From assembly GCA_007922225.1 (NCBI GenBank), contig ML679962.1, positions 32,967,563 to 33,031,562 of the forward strand: 64,000 nt of DNA. The letters run 5' to 3'. Below are positions 23,613 to 35,040 of this stretch, piece by piece. Position 1 is the first letter of the stretch; every line of letters begins with the position of its first letter. The notes under the pieces were generated by a model, which saw only the letters and a program-made list of their open reading frames with translations, did no database searches and was not told where the DNA came from. The DNA comes from Emydura subglobosa (Eukaryota; Chordata; Testudines; Chelidae). The position numbers and the translations under genes are program-made.

Positions 23613-23685
23613 TCATCTGATGCCCACTGTAGTCAGAAGTCTTTCCAGTGATTCCAATGGATTTTGGATCAAGTCCTCTGTAAGC
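23613..23685. repeat. Palindromic short repeat, 'GGATCAAGTCC' type
   Basis: CATCTGATGCCCACTGTAGTC, then TGATTCCAATGGATTTTGG and ATCAAGTCC. Same order of words as in 25925-25993 and 41298-41370. Arms are inverted but diverged. Confidence 0.55.
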
Positions 23686-24689
23686 ATTTTGGAGAAAGAA
23701 GAGAGATGGACGTTTGGCCTGAGAGGTCAGAACATGTCTCAATTATTCATTTTGTGCATCTAGACCCGTAATTGTTGTCTGAACTGATCTATTACAAGAA
23801 AATGAGAAAAAATAATAATAAAAGAAATCTTTACATTTTAATTTTAAATTCCTACAACATTTTGAGATTAATCTGAAAGGACACCGTCAATTTAAAACCC
23901 ACATTTCTCTTTGAAATTACTTTCTCTCTATTTAATTAAATGTAGGCAACTGCAAATAGTTTCTTTATTGTGAAATACCTTCATGTTTTATGTAGAGCCT
24001 TGATGACTAAGATATTTCACTAGCGAGGCAACCTTTTATCATTACAAGGATCAGTGGGATGCTGGAAGGGGATCAGGACCTGTTGACTAAATTGAGCCTT
24101 TATGGGCTAGGATACCGAGTGTCCTGAGTTAAAATTTGGACACTGTATAAACTATAGCTCAGGATATCTAGGGGCTTGCTATTTCTGTTAAATACTGCTC
24201 CCCGCATCACCTTTGTTCTTAGTGTGATGCCAGCCACTTCTGCTGGGACAGCTGCCTCAGGGCACCAAAAGGGGGTGGGAGGAAAGGAGAAAAGGAAGGG
24301 CCACATTCTCATCCCTCCACCATTTTCACTGGTCAGTGGAGCTGGTGCGCTTGGAGGTGGTAGCAAGCCTCAGGCAGAGAAGGAAAGAGCAGTGTAAACA
24401 CGGCCTCTGGGAACCCAGAAGTCCAAATAAACAGAATGCCTTCTGGGATGTTGTAGTTCTGCACCATCTCTTACTATGGGCTGCGGCGCCTCCAAGGCAT
24501 AGTTGAACCTGTGATCTTGGACTGGTCACCACATAACTACTGGATCTGTTCTCTTTGGTGCCTTTATCTGGGAGTCATTGCCTTCCTCTCCTCTCCCCAC
24601 AACAAGCAGGAGATATGCACCAGTCCTTTGGCTCCATTTCCATTGATTGAACAGATGAATTTCTTCTCACAGATTGAATTTCAAAGATG
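23686..24689. other. No gene recognised; possible AT-rich conserved block
   Basis: 23910-24010 is repeat-free and contains CTATTTAATTAAATGTAGG and CTTTATTGTGAAATACC, which has the look of a conserved non-coding element, with no proof. Frames on both strands at 24100-24532 overlap each other and are chance. Confidence 0.4.
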
Positions 24690-24777
24690 ATCATAGAATC
24701 ATAGAAGATGAGGGTTGGAAGGGACCTCAGGAGGTCATCTAGTCCAACCCCCTGCTCAAAGCAGGACAAATCCCAAC
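24690..24777 (-). mobile_element. CR1 LINE 3' tip
   Basis: The plus strand starts ATCATAGAATCATAGAAG, the complement of the ATTCTATG tandem octamers that end CR1 elements, then GGGTTGGAAGGGACCTCAGG, AGGTCATCTAGTCCAACC and CAAAGCAGGAC. This is an extremely 5'-truncated, little-diverged copy of about 88 bases, on the minus strand. Confidence 0.92.
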
Positions 24778-25924
24778 TATAATACTGCTATAATGATGCT
24801 ATAATACAATACCTTATTTTATTCACAGTCCAAGTTATTTGCCAATTAAAATGCTGGAGTTGTTGTCAGATGCTCTTTTTTGGTCAATACATAGTAATTG
24901 GAAACACCAACCAAGATGGTCAACTTTACTGCACCTAGAAGAGGACATCAATTCTTTTAACTTCCTGCAGAGGTAATTGTTTCAATAAGCCCCTTTGTAT
25001 AGCTAGCTACAAAATTACTTCTTGGGTTTAAGACCCCCAATGAAATGAGAATGACTGGATTCTTTCCTTGTTACTGCCTTTATAGAATTAAAGAATCCTT
25101 TCCCTCTATTTTTTTAGAACTATTATCCCCTGCAATTTGTCTATTCCTTTCTACATACATGCCTGCAACTCCTGTAATATTAATGGAACTTGGTTTCTCT
25201 CAGGAAAAAAGAATTTCTTTAGCTATTTTTCTGTTTCTGAAATGTCAACAATTCCTCAGCATTTCTTGCTTTCTCTATTATCAGTCATTTCTCTCTTTTT
25301 AGGCTGTATATTTCACCCATTTCATAAGCAAAAGCAGGCCCATTTTCAAGGAAAAATAGATCAATGTTTGGGTAAAAATCAATCTTTCTTCTTTTGCCTT
25401 CAAAGCCAGTGAAATCTCATGATTTTGATTAGAGTTGCTATTTACCACGTCATATCTCAAAAATATCTCCCACTAACGTAGCTACATCACCTCTCCACTT
25501 ACCGACCCTCTTCAATCTTTCTTTCTTGTTCACTATCTCAGTCCCATCTCCTTTTTCTCTTCTACTACATCTGCTTAAGCGTCATATGCCCACTTATGTA
25601 ACCCATCAAAGGATGATAAATGCAGTGCACAGTATGATCTATAAACACCTTTGACTATTGCATTAACAGACACTAACAGAATGGACGGTAAGTCTGGATT
25701 TCTGTTGCTTGAAATCAACTCTTGTTGCTGCATCTGGATTCTACATTTCTTAAAGCTTAAGATATCAAAACAAAACCCCTCTTTGTAGAAGTTTCCAATT
25801 ACTCACAGAGTGTCCATGCAAAGCAAAGGGCTCTGGTTCTCTGATTGATATTGCTGTAGGAGTCAGGGAACGCGGGGCAGTTTCCACCTTGAGTCCCTTG
25901 CTCATGGCTCTCCACCAAGTGCCC
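24778..25924. other. No gene recognised
   Basis: AT-rich unique sequence. Overlapping frames of 85 and 91 codons at 25045-25412 are low-complexity and hydrophobic, with no recognised domain. No splice or promoter signal stands out. Confidence 0.5.
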
Positions 25925-25993
25925 CCATCCAAAGCCCACTGAAGTCAAAGGGAGTCTTTTCAAATGCCTTTAATGGGCTTTGGATCAGGTCCA
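25925..25993. repeat. Palindromic short repeat, 'GATCCAAAGCCCA' type
   Basis: Left arm CCATCCAAAGCCCACTGAAG, right arm TTTAATGGGCTTTGGATCAGG. These are inverted copies with about 10 bases between them. A clean member of its family. Confidence 0.7.
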
Positions 25994-26298
25994 TATTCCC
26001 TGAGTGGAGTTGCGGTGCCTTGTTTTAAAGGCACATGACTCCAAGCTTAAGAGAGCACAGTGTGGATCTTAGAGGACAACAGTCCCCGAGAACTCTCAAA
26101 TTACATTGTTCACTATCCCTTTGTCTTAGCCAGAGCCAGCCGAGTGCAAATCACCTCTGCTTGTCTGACTACGGAAATACACTTTTGTCTTAATGGTGAA
26201 TAAAAATATATATAAAATCCAGCTGACTCCCTCTTAGCTGTGGCATCTCTGCAGTGCAAAAAGGGGCCCACACTTATTTTTGTCACAAAATAAGCAGC
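25994..26298. other. No gene recognised
   Basis: Unique sequence between a palindromic repeat and a MITE. A 102-codon minus-strand frame at 26113-26421 runs into the MITE and is not a gene. Confidence 0.5.
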
Positions 26299-26585
26299 TA
26301 TGTCCCCGTCTACACTATGAGCGAGGGGTGTAACAGCCAGACTGCAGATACTCATACCAGTCAGATGAGCTAGTGCACTAAAAATAACCATGTAGCCATG
26401 GTAGCAAAGGCAGCACAGCATGGACTAGCCGCCCTGAGTACAAACTTGCACAGACCCAGCTTGTTCTGCCATTCCCATTGCTGCTGCGGCGACATGGCTA
26501 TTTTTAGCATGCTAGCTGGATGAGAGCTAGCACAAGTATGTCTACATGAGCTGGAAATGACGCTGCAAGTGGAGACGTAGCCTAA
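26299..26585. mobile_element. Fold-back MITE, 'GTCTACACT' family
   Basis: Left end CCCGTCTACACTATGAGCG, right end CAAGTGGAGACGTAGCC, inverted copies. Inside are a second nested pair: GCTAGTGCACTAAAAATAACC with CATGTAGCCATGG, opposite GACATGGCTATTTTTAGCATG with CTAGCTGG. The whole copy can thus fold back along most of its length. No coding capacity. About 287 bp. The related copy is at 22656-22955. Confidence 0.75.
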
Positions 26586-27124
26586 GTGCAGACCTGAGAC
26601 AGATCCTGTCAATATAAAGATGCTGGTTTCATATAGCCACTAATCACAGTAAAATCACACAGCAGAATCATGCACTGAAAACCTCGGTTGTACGATTATG
26701 TGCTGACTGTTCCAAACATGGAAAGAAAAGAGCCAGTCTGTATTTTACAAATAACTGAAGAGAACTCCCCAGGTCTTATTCTGAAAAAAAGACTTCTGCA
26801 ACTCAGCTGACTTTTTGCTTCAGCAAGTTGGTGTAACTGGTGAAGTGTGACTTTCCCAGAGCAAACATCTCTTGTAACTTTAACACTCTTCAGGGTGGAT
26901 TACTCACCATGCACAGGGGAAGTCACCACATGTGAATAGCAGAGGAAAGCAAACACTGGAGTGAGAGAGAGCAGTAACAAAATGTAACAATTCAATGGCA
27001 TAGGGGAATGATCAAACGGTTTTAAAGTATCTCTGCTGCCTTTACTCAGTCAGTACCTTACTCTGCAAATAACCTCAATGACACAGATTCTGACATTCCA
27101 TAACACTTTTCCGTAGGAGTCGTT
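26586..27124. other. No gene recognised
   Basis: Unique sequence. No repeat family recognised. Confidence 0.5.
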
Positions 27125-27200
27125 CCATAGACTTTCATAGGACTATTCATAGAGCAAAATACTGCTCAACGTAAATAAGGGTATCAGAATATGGTGCATT
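27125..27200. repeat. Palindromic short repeat, 'ACTCAACGT' type
   Basis: CATAGGACTATTCATAGAGC then AAATACTGCTCAACGTAAAT and AAGGGTATCAGAATATGG. The last words are the family's end. Related to 21618-21695 and 47560-47620. Confidence 0.5.
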
Positions 27201-27297
27201 AAAATCCATAGTAATGTTATGTGGAGTAAAGTACATTTCGTATGAGTAAGTGTGGTGGAATCCTGCATCTTATTAGAAAAACCTCCCGTTAGGAATT

Positions 27298-27375
27298 TGG
27301 GGTGAATCCTGGCCTCGTTAAAGTCAAAGGCAAAACTCCTATTGGCTTCAGTGGAAGTTTTGTCTCCTATTTCCA
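27298..27375. repeat. Palindromic short repeat with TTAAAGTCAAAGG core
   Basis: GGGGTGAATCCTGGCCTCG, TTAAAGTCAAAGGCAAAACTC, then TATTGGCTTCAGTGGAAG. The inverted relation between AGTCAAAGG and the GGCTTCAGTGG words marks it as one more fold-back copy. Confidence 0.5.
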
Positions 27376-30300
27376 GGGTGTCTGATGGGCGAGAGAGAGG
27401 GCAGCAGATGAGCAGCGAGGGGTGGCGATGTAAAGCTGGGGGAGCAGTAAAGTGATCAGAGCTGAATCTTCTGAACTCATTTCTCAGTTCAGAAATCAGA
27501 ATCTGTACAGATTTGTCTTTAGTGTTCTCTGAATTCACATTCCAAGAATGGTCTGATAAAAGCACTTTATTTCTTTTATACCCCAGCTGATGTTTTAGCT
27601 GTGTCAGAGTAGAATGACAGTTATCCGTATTTAACAATTCTACTGCTTTCTGACTGGCTTAGAGAACATACTTCTTCATAAGTGAGACAATCAGAGACCA
27701 ATTTATCCACAGAAGGGCAACTGAACTCTGTACATGGACCACTGGAGTGCTTGGGGAGGTGAAATTACCCATAACTCTGCGCTTTTCAAAAAAAAAATGC
27801 ATCTCTTAGATTGGATTGTGAAAGGTTATTGCCAGTTTAGTTTGGAAATTCTTATGGAAAAGCTTTCTGCAGCACCTAACCGTTCTGAATATTTGAAAAC
27901 CTTTATCCTAGATATTAAGTAGAAATCTTACAGTGTTTTCTGTGTGGATGAGATGGCTAATATCATGGAATGTTCCTAATCCACTCTCTAAAAACAATAG
28001 CTTGTACTCTAGTTTGATGCTATCAGAAAGATTTCCTTTATATTTGACTAATTATCCAGAAAGCCTGTCAAAAGACGGACAATTTTGATAATTACATTGG
28101 AAGACTTAAACACAGCATGAAGAGTGTATGAGGGATAAACACAAGAGACAGCTCATGCTTTCACTTAAAAATTGCACTTCACTTGCATATTTATTTTGGG
28201 TGCATGAATGTTTAATGTCTAGCATAAAAGTTAATAAAATGCATTACACCTGCTCTTTTTAGCAGTTGTTTGGTATTCCTGGATGGGTCTAGTCCAAGAA
28301 AAGAGGTGAGTTGACCAGCTGTTGTATTACTGTCATTCTGCTGAAAGACTAGGCAACTATGCAATGTATTTTTAAAGTAATATTTCAACTTCCATTTCAG
28401 TCTGTGTTGATAAACTTCATATTTTTCTTCAAAGCAATCAAATGCTCTTCATTATTTTCCTTTACCCTTTGGGTAAAATTCCCTCCCAGTAAACAGGCAT
28501 TTGTCAGAGGATACACACGTTAGGGAATCTTTTTTCTAAATGGCTGGAAGTGGACTCTGTATTATATCTGAACTACCTCTAGAGTACGTCTCAGTACCTG
28601 TGTCTTCATTTATACTGAACACATATTTGATGCATTTTATAAGTTCCTGTTTTGCAGATTCTACCATGACTTGCTATTCCACAGCATGTTATGGCTTAAT
28701 TAAATCATGCTAAAGTGGAATAATTCCTTTTTAAAATGTGTCTGGTGCAGTAAAGTTGTCCTCACTCACAATATTTTGATATTTTTGCTTTTCTTACTTT
28801 TAAAATATTTTTTCATCTCCTTCCCCACAGCCTTTGCCAACAGCGTGAGTTCACAATCACAAGACAGTCTAACCATTTCCCAGTTATAGCTGCCGCACTG
28901 AATCATTGTTCATGTCAGACTGTATTAAGTTTATTTTCAAATAATTGTATAATACCAAGTTTCCAATATATTGTACCAGTGATCTCATTGGAATTACACA
29001 TTGCTGTGATTCTATTGATATCAGTCTATTTGGAGTTCCTTTCCCTCCCCTGCACATATCACAATATTAAATTCTCACTTCACATCACTTTTTTAATAAC
29101 ATTAATACCACATTGTGCTAACCTTACATTGGTGCCCACCAATCCAATCTCTCATACAAGCAGTATCACATTGAATCCCTCTTCACATTGAACTACAGCA
29201 CTTCTTTCTACACAACAGATCACAATGCAACGCTAGTAATTAACACACAACAAGCCATGCTAGGACCATGCTTGAAAATTATAAATATCATATTGTCCCT
29301 GGGAAATGAGCCACATAATATATGAGGAAAGATCACATATGTGTGCTCCAAACACAGCTGCCCCACTGATTTTGCTACAGGAATCTTTTTGCTCTAATTC
29401 CGGCAATTCACATGATACTGTGATCAGAGTTGGTTGTGAGATGCATTTCTGGAAAACTGAATACAATAGCACCTCCCTCTTAAAGCAGATCAAACAGAGT
29501 CATTTAGCGTTGGGATGTTGTGTTAATAGTACGAAAGAAGAGAATTACATTGGGGGTTTGGAGCATGTACTAGCAATAGAGGCAACAGCACCAGACAGGG
29601 TCTTGCTGTGTTGTACAAGACTTGCAGAAAGTCTGAGTCATTGTTCACAAAGTAGGGCGTGACCATATTTGAGCTAGGCTGACTTGGATTACACACCCAT
29701 TCAAACCTCCCTTACCCCTCGACACGGTCTGACTGGATCTCGGAACCAAGTGCACAGAAGCGTATAAGAGGACATCCTTTCCCAGGGCAAAATGAGTAGG
29801 TAACAGGCAGGAAGGGGAGAGAAATGGTGGCACCAGAATGGCTGAACCTGTGCGGGGTGTTTAGAGTATGAATATGATGAAAGCTATAAGCCAGTCGTAA
29901 AATTACTACCCTCCTCTCTTTGGGAGCAAAGAGGAATCTGGGGGGGGGGAGTTGTATCTCTCTGTTACACCTCCTCTCAGGTGGTATAAAATACATATCA
30001 CTCCTTGTGCATGGTTACATTTAAAAAGTCACAGCTGCAGTATGCACTGAAGGGGTGCAATATGTGCTCCTGCTATAGGAGGAGCAACTCTAGCGGGGGG
30101 ATAATCTTTCCCGTTTGGGGAGTTTAGCGCATACTAGACTTGCACAGTCCTTAAACACAAGGGCTGGTATTATGCCTGGTCTCTGTGCAGAGGATCAAGG
30201 GTGGCTGTCAGGGAGTCACCAGTGTATTTTGGGCACATATGAATACACGGCAAGGTTCTGCGCTTGGCTGCACACGTCTGACTGAAGCAACACGTGATTG

Positions 30301-31359
30301 CGTGGGTTTAAAATTTCTTGATAAAAATGGAAATTGAGGCGGATCAAGAATTTTTTTTTTTAAAAAAAGGCTTGTACATGAGGCACTTTTGAATGATCCC
30401 TTATTCCTCTCCACTACCTCTCCACCACCTGCCCATCGCGTTCAAATAAGTCAATAAATTACAACTAACTGGGGAGAGAGCAACCCCAGCCAAGCATCAT
30501 GGACATCCACAGTATCAACATTGTGCTACGGAGCCTTAGCTCTCAGGGGCTGTGAGGTGTCCGGAGCGGCATTCATGAGAGGTAATTTAAGTCAGAACAA
30601 AAGGACTTAGGGCTACTATAAACTAACCGAGTCTTCACTCAGCTCCAAATAAGTCTACACATGTCCTCGGGAGTCAAAAAGTATGGGAGGAGGGCGCTAG
30701 AGTGGGAGGGCAAACACCCACCCTCCCCCGCACCCATCTATGGTTTCCTATTTGCTCAAAGGTCCATAGGCTGCAGTGCCAGGGAAGGAAGGGAGAGGCA
30801 TTTCCTGACCACTTTCAAGCGGTAGTCCTGTACTAAATCAGTGCAGCTTCTGCCAGAGAAGGCCAGAGCATTGCTCCGGCATTCTGGTTGCAACACCAAT
30901 GAAATCTGACATCCAAAAACCCTCTATACAAATAATGTTGCAACCTGCTACACGGGGTGTCTCTTGCTGTACAATGGAGCATAGGGGAGCCTGCCGAGAA
31001 CGCAACTCCTGCACTCATGCCCTGTGGGGGTAAGAGACAGAGGAGATTCCTTAGCCAATGAAGACCCCAGACCTCTGCAGAGGGCGGGGTTGGGCATGGG
31101 GTGGCTCAGAACAACTAGTGAAGACCAGAACAGGTTCTGAATTGGAATTTGCCCCCCACAGAAATGTCTGAACTTCCTGCTGGGGTCTGAATTTATTAAC
31201 CAGAGTTAATTCCAATATAACACTTAGAACCTCAGCCTAACCCTTTACTGGAGGCTTCAATTAGCTTTGGCTGCTGCTTTAAATCTATTTTAAAGTAGTC
31301 TCAGGGTCACCATCACCCCAGCATCTAAACACCACACACTACGTATCCTCACACTCCCT
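27376..31359. other. No gene recognised; long unique block
   Basis: About 4 kb with no repeat of a family I know. A 164-codon minus frame (27143-27637) overlaps two palindromic repeats, so it is chance. A small inverted repeat lies at 28675-28722 (TATTCCACAGCATG facing CATGCTAAAGTGGAATA). 28825-28856 has an acceptor-like TTCCCCACAG but no exon. T/A runs occur near 30350-30367. 29640-31140 is GC-richer. No promoter or CpG island is supported. Confidence 0.45.
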
Positions 31360-31466
31360 CCAAGCAGGGCAGTGCTATTACTTCCATTTTACAGATGGCA
31401 AACAGAGGTATGGCGGGACTGAGTGACTTGTCCAACATCACCCAGGAAGTCTCTCGGAGAACAGGG
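31360..31466 (-). mobile_element. MIR-type SINE, minus strand
   Basis: TTACTTCCATTTTACAGATGG, then GAGTGACTTGTCCAACATC and CCCAGGAAGTC, is the complement of the MIR core: ...GACCTTGGGCAAGT... and ...CATCTGTAAAATGG.... It is diverged, and it breaks off at 31466, where a MITE fragment begins. Confidence 0.75.
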
Positions 31467-31520
31467 GCCTGGTCTACACTGACAATGGAGGTCGACGTAA
31501 CACCGCTCAGGTAGAGCCTC
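31466..31520. mobile_element. MITE fragment, 'GTCTACACT' family
   Basis: GGGGCCTGGTCTACACTGAC then GAGGTCGACGTAACACC. The words are those of another subtype of the same MITE group, and abut the MIR core at 31466. Only one end is present. Confidence 0.55.
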
Positions 31521-32328
31521 TGGCTCTGTGTTCGTATAGCAACTAGATCACTGTTGGGAGACAGATACAACAGTCATAAATGTAAACTATTCTATAACAA
31601 TATGTTATGAGAGGGCTTAGGTCAACCTATTGTTTTTGAATGAATGATGCATGCTATTCCCTACTCACCAGATAGTTATCAAAACAGTGGGGGTAAAATT
31701 TATTACAGCACTTGCCCAACTAAACTTTTCTATCATTTTTACTATGGAACTTTCACTCTCTTTAATTAAGTCAGTCTCCTACTATACAACCTGATTAATT
31801 ATACTCCTATTCCCCCATCAGTGACATGCATTTGAACATTGAACCAGATTGTTGCTTTGTCTAATGAGATATAAATACTGTCTTTAATAATAGATCAGCT
31901 CTTGCCTTTTGGCTTCTGCTACTCGACACAAACATGTCCCGTTGGTCTTGCAGTGGGGATAGGATTGGTGTTAGGACAGGACCACTATACAGTTTAGATT
32001 CCTCTGTCCAAAAAAAAAAATTAAGATAATGAAACTCTGTTCTTGGTAGCTTTTAATCACTGTTCTAATTTTCGCTGCATCTTAGCAATTTTCCTATGTT
32101 GTCAAATTAGATATTTTTGAAACAGCAAAACAAAAGAAAAATGGTTCCAAAAGCAACTATAGTTTTTAAAAATAAGTTTGATGTGCTTTGACAAACTTTT
32201 TTTAGCTAAAAATAGCAAATTTTGTTCATTGTCAGAAATGTTCTGTGTGTTGTACATATCTGTTTTTTTGTCCTTGGAAAGAACAAAAATAATGTAAATA
32301 GCAAAAGCAAAATTTTCAAAAACACCAA
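31521..32328. other. No gene recognised
   Basis: AT-rich unique sequence. An 83-codon minus frame at 32102-32353 is lysine/phenylalanine-rich and not protein-like. Confidence 0.5.
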
Positions 32329-32460
32329 GGTGACTCAAGCGCTTAAGTTCCACATTCCAAATTGACCTAGGTGCCTAGGAACTTTTCAAAATCCTTCTAG
32401 AAATCCATTTACATCTTTAGGCACCTAATTGCTTTTTTAAAATCCTGTCCTAGCTGCCAT
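32329..32460. repeat. Palindromic short repeat, 'TTTTCAAAATCC' type
   Basis: AGGTGACTCAAGCGCTTAAG, CCTAGGTGCCTAGGAAC and TTTTCAAAATCC followed by TTTAGGCACCTAATTGC and TTAAAATCCTGTCC. CCTAGGTGCCTAGG is itself a local palindrome. Part of the dispersed 'GATTTTCAAAG' group, or of two nested copies. Confidence 0.5.
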
Positions 32461-32640
32461 GGAAATCGATATCTTTGAAAATATAGCCTTCGAAAATGGG
32501 CCATAAGTATAGTTGAAAGTTTTACCCAGGCTCCAAAGAGCAATAACTCATTTTTTTAAAAAATATGCTATTTTCATCCTAACAGTAGGAATGCAGAAAT
32601 TGTTCCAATGAAAGACAAAATGAAGACTTTTTTAAAAAAA

Positions 32641-32745
32641 ATATTTATATATGGTGCCGGCTACAATGTGCTCAGTGCTTTGCAGACATAGAAGAAAGAA
32701 GGCTTCCTGTCTAAGGAGATTGCAATCTAAAGAAACAAGTAGACA
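32641..32745 (+). repeat. Dispersed repeat, 'GCTTTGCAGACA' type
   Basis: ATATTTATATATGGTGCC, then AGTGCTTTGCAGACATAGAAG and GGAGATTGCAATCTAAAG. Same order as 49578-49680 and 60431-60515. I recognise it as a dispersed repeat common in non-mammalian amniotes, but I cannot name the class with certainty. Confidence 0.5.
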
Positions 32746-34189
32746 AAAGTTAGGAGAAGGGGAACAATAGAAAAACTTTGTTCAAGTTAAAACAACGAGA
32801 GTTCTGCAACAGAGACACCCTCTTTTATTCAGAAAAGTATTTGTGAATCACTTCCTTTAATTATTCTACCAGCTCTAATGTGAATTCAGGGCAGGTGGTG
32901 ATATTGTCACCTCTCTGAATCCATATGCACATGATGCTGCTAGCATGATTACTTAGGACACCTGGGGCTTCAGTGCATTCAGTCTGAGGATGAATCCCAG
33001 CTCTGTGCCTCCATCACATCTGGCCCAGGTGGAGCAGTGGAATGAATTAGCCAGGGCCTCGATTAACTTGGCGCTTGGATGAGAGATACATGGCTGTGAC
33101 TCTGCCCAGACAACTGAAAACACTGGGGCTGGGGGAACTAGTCAGAGGAGTTGGCTGAACATATATCTGTGCCCTTCACAGGTATGCCAGCACCATTTGT
33201 AACACGTCCCTGGCTTATCGGGGTGTTAGAGCACCTCTTTTCCATCTACACCTGGCAAGACAAGTGAGAACTCATTCCTGCTGTGGACCGTGCCACCATC
33301 CCCCTGCCTACATCCCTTCAAGATGAGCATTGTGTAGTGAGCACGACACCCTGGGCTCCTTTAGCAGCTGACGTGCAGAATGCTGCAGCTGTGTTGCGAA
33401 GTGGAGTTGCACACACATCAGGAGCACATTCGTTCAGGGCTCTGTAAGCTGTGCTGACTTCCACTAAGCTTCTGGGTGGAATTCAAGGTGTTGGGTTTAA
33501 CCTATATTCCCCAGTTAGTTAGGACCTGGTTACCAGACGGCTGGACTCTAGTCTCTGTGATGCACTGAGATCAGCAGAGGAACTGGAATGTCGTGACAGA
33601 CATGGCAATTCTGGGGGAGGGCGCCTTCACTTTGGAGCTCACCATTCACCCTACCTCCTCTTGGTCCACCTGAGGCTGGATTAACTTTCAACACAGACTC
33701 CAAAACTCACCATCAGTCCCTTGTGCTCACGTCGTTGAGGAAAGTGTGGGTTAAAGATGGAGATAAGGGTGAGCAGCCCTTTCTCTATGACGTAATTTAC
33801 AATTGCTGGGATAGCTTCCCAGAGCACGGGGGGAGTGGGAACTACAGTTGGATTCTTTTTAACTCTGAAAAAATTACTAAATAAAATCAGGATGGAATGG
33901 CCTGGTTTACCAGGAAGTGTCAGTGCGCTATAAGGTCCTTTAAAACTTACCTTTAAGTGGGAGGCTGACAACTATGTATTTATAACAACATTTATTAGGG
34001 GCTAAACTTTTCAATATTTCCCTTAACAGAACAGATGATTCAATTTGTAATATAATATATACCACATTTTTTAAGTTGAGATTTATCTATATAAGAAAAT
34101 ACTGTATAAAAATGACTTATTGCTGTAATACCTCTTGTTCATTTGCAGCTGACACAAGGTATCAGTGGAACGGGCACCAAATCTACACC
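32746..34189. other. No gene recognised
   Basis: Unique sequence; a 96-codon minus frame (33681-33971) with no recognised domain. 32880-33650 is somewhat GC-richer. No repeat family is recognised. Confidence 0.45.
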
Positions 34190-34282
34190 AATAAAAACTA
34201 GAGAGACAAGATGGGTGAGGTAATATTTTTTATTGCACCAACTTCTGTAGGTGAGAGAGAAGCTTTCGAGCTTACACAGGGT

Positions 34283-34407
34283 CTGTCTACACTGCAGTTG
34301 GACACCTGCAGCTGACCCCTGCCAGCTGACTATGAGTCATGGGGCTTATAGGCTTGTGGGGCTGTATAAACATTTGGCCTGGACATGAAGGCCAGACTCT
34401 AGGCGCT
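34283..34407. mobile_element. Half MITE nested in the Penelope-like element
   Basis: GTCTGTCTACACTGCAGTTG, CCAGCTGACTATGAGTCATG, and GGCCAGACTCTAGGCGCT match in order the left half of the MITE at 52828-53073 (GTCTACATTGC..., CCAGTTGACTCAAGC..., GAGTCCAGGCGCTAGG). It separates the terminal repeat from the internal part of the Penelope-like piece. No inverted right half is seen. Confidence 0.65.
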
Positions 34408-34410
34408 ATG

Positions 34411-34802
34411 GGTATGAGGTACCCCACATATTGTGGTAGGCCTATGTAGGACCCATGAGTCTTGAAAGGTGTGTTGGGGGTGGGGAAGGTTGATCACTGT
34501 AGCAATGAAGGTACGTCTCTAGGTGTTTGATCTGTTCCGAAGGGTCTGGTTCTGCTTGGAGGTCATGTGACGTCGTCTGTCGGGGGCTTGCTTCTTATGA
34601 TGAGCTTAGAGAGGCTGGGATGGAAGGGGGGGTGTTTGAAGGCCAGGAGTGGGTGTTCAGGAAATATTTCTTTCAAGATGGGGTCCCCATTGAATATGGG
34701 TTGTCACTGTTTAAGGATACACTGTTTGGACGTCAGTGTGGGGTGGTAGGTGACAGCTAGAGTGTGCGGTCAGAGGGACTTATTTCCTTATTGAAGCAGG
34801 TT
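34411..34802 (-). pseudogene. Penelope-like RT/linker fragment
   Basis: On the minus strand the frames read, in order, 'TYHP' and 'LTSKQCILKQ' (near 34720-34760), DPILKEIFPEHPLLAFKH (near 34640-34695), and then a block containing QYVGYLIP (near 34411-34440). The IF-E-P--AF--P pattern is that of the segment after the RT domain in Penelope/Neptune-type elements, and VGYLIP is placed where their GIY-YIG endonuclease begins. A stop follows LKQ and another lies after the linker, so it is dead. The endonuclease proper is absent, replaced by the MITE at 34283-34407. Family likeness is from memory. Confidence 0.6.
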
Positions 34803-35040
34803 CTGTTGGGGTATTTGGCTGCCTATTCATAACGTTGCTAGATGCTAAAAATCAGGGGCTAATAGCGAAGATTGAATGTATGGCATATTACCACAAACAA
34901 CCCCCTCTGCTCTGCCCCAGCTGCTTCCCCTCCCCCCCCCCCACACACACCTTTTTTTCCTCACTAGGACAGACAGGTGTCAATGGGCCACTTCACCTTG
35001 AATGCACCCTTGTAATTTGTGTTAACTACTTATGCTAAAC
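34803..35040 (+). pseudogene. Penelope-like C-terminal end
   Basis: The frame at 34835-35038 reads LLDAKNQGLIAKIECMAY and, further on, VNGPLHLECTLVICVNYLC, patterns that lie after the GIY-YIG domain and in the 3' tail of turtle Penelope-like copies. An internal C/CA-rich patch (about 34932-34952) lies between the two blocks. The sequence then goes on into AGACCTGAAGAAGAGCTC and the terminal repeat. It is on the strand opposite to the neighbouring RT/linker piece. No catalytic residues are visible. Confidence 0.5.

Noticed and set aside
27143..27637. 164-codon minus-strand frame
   Set aside because: It runs through two palindromic repeats (27125-27200 and 27298-27375), so its translation is repeat-derived.
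28825..28856. TTCCCCACAG acceptor followed 14 bases later by a GTGAGT donor: micro-exon?
   Set aside because: Motifs this short are expected by chance; no reading frame or neighbouring exon supports it.
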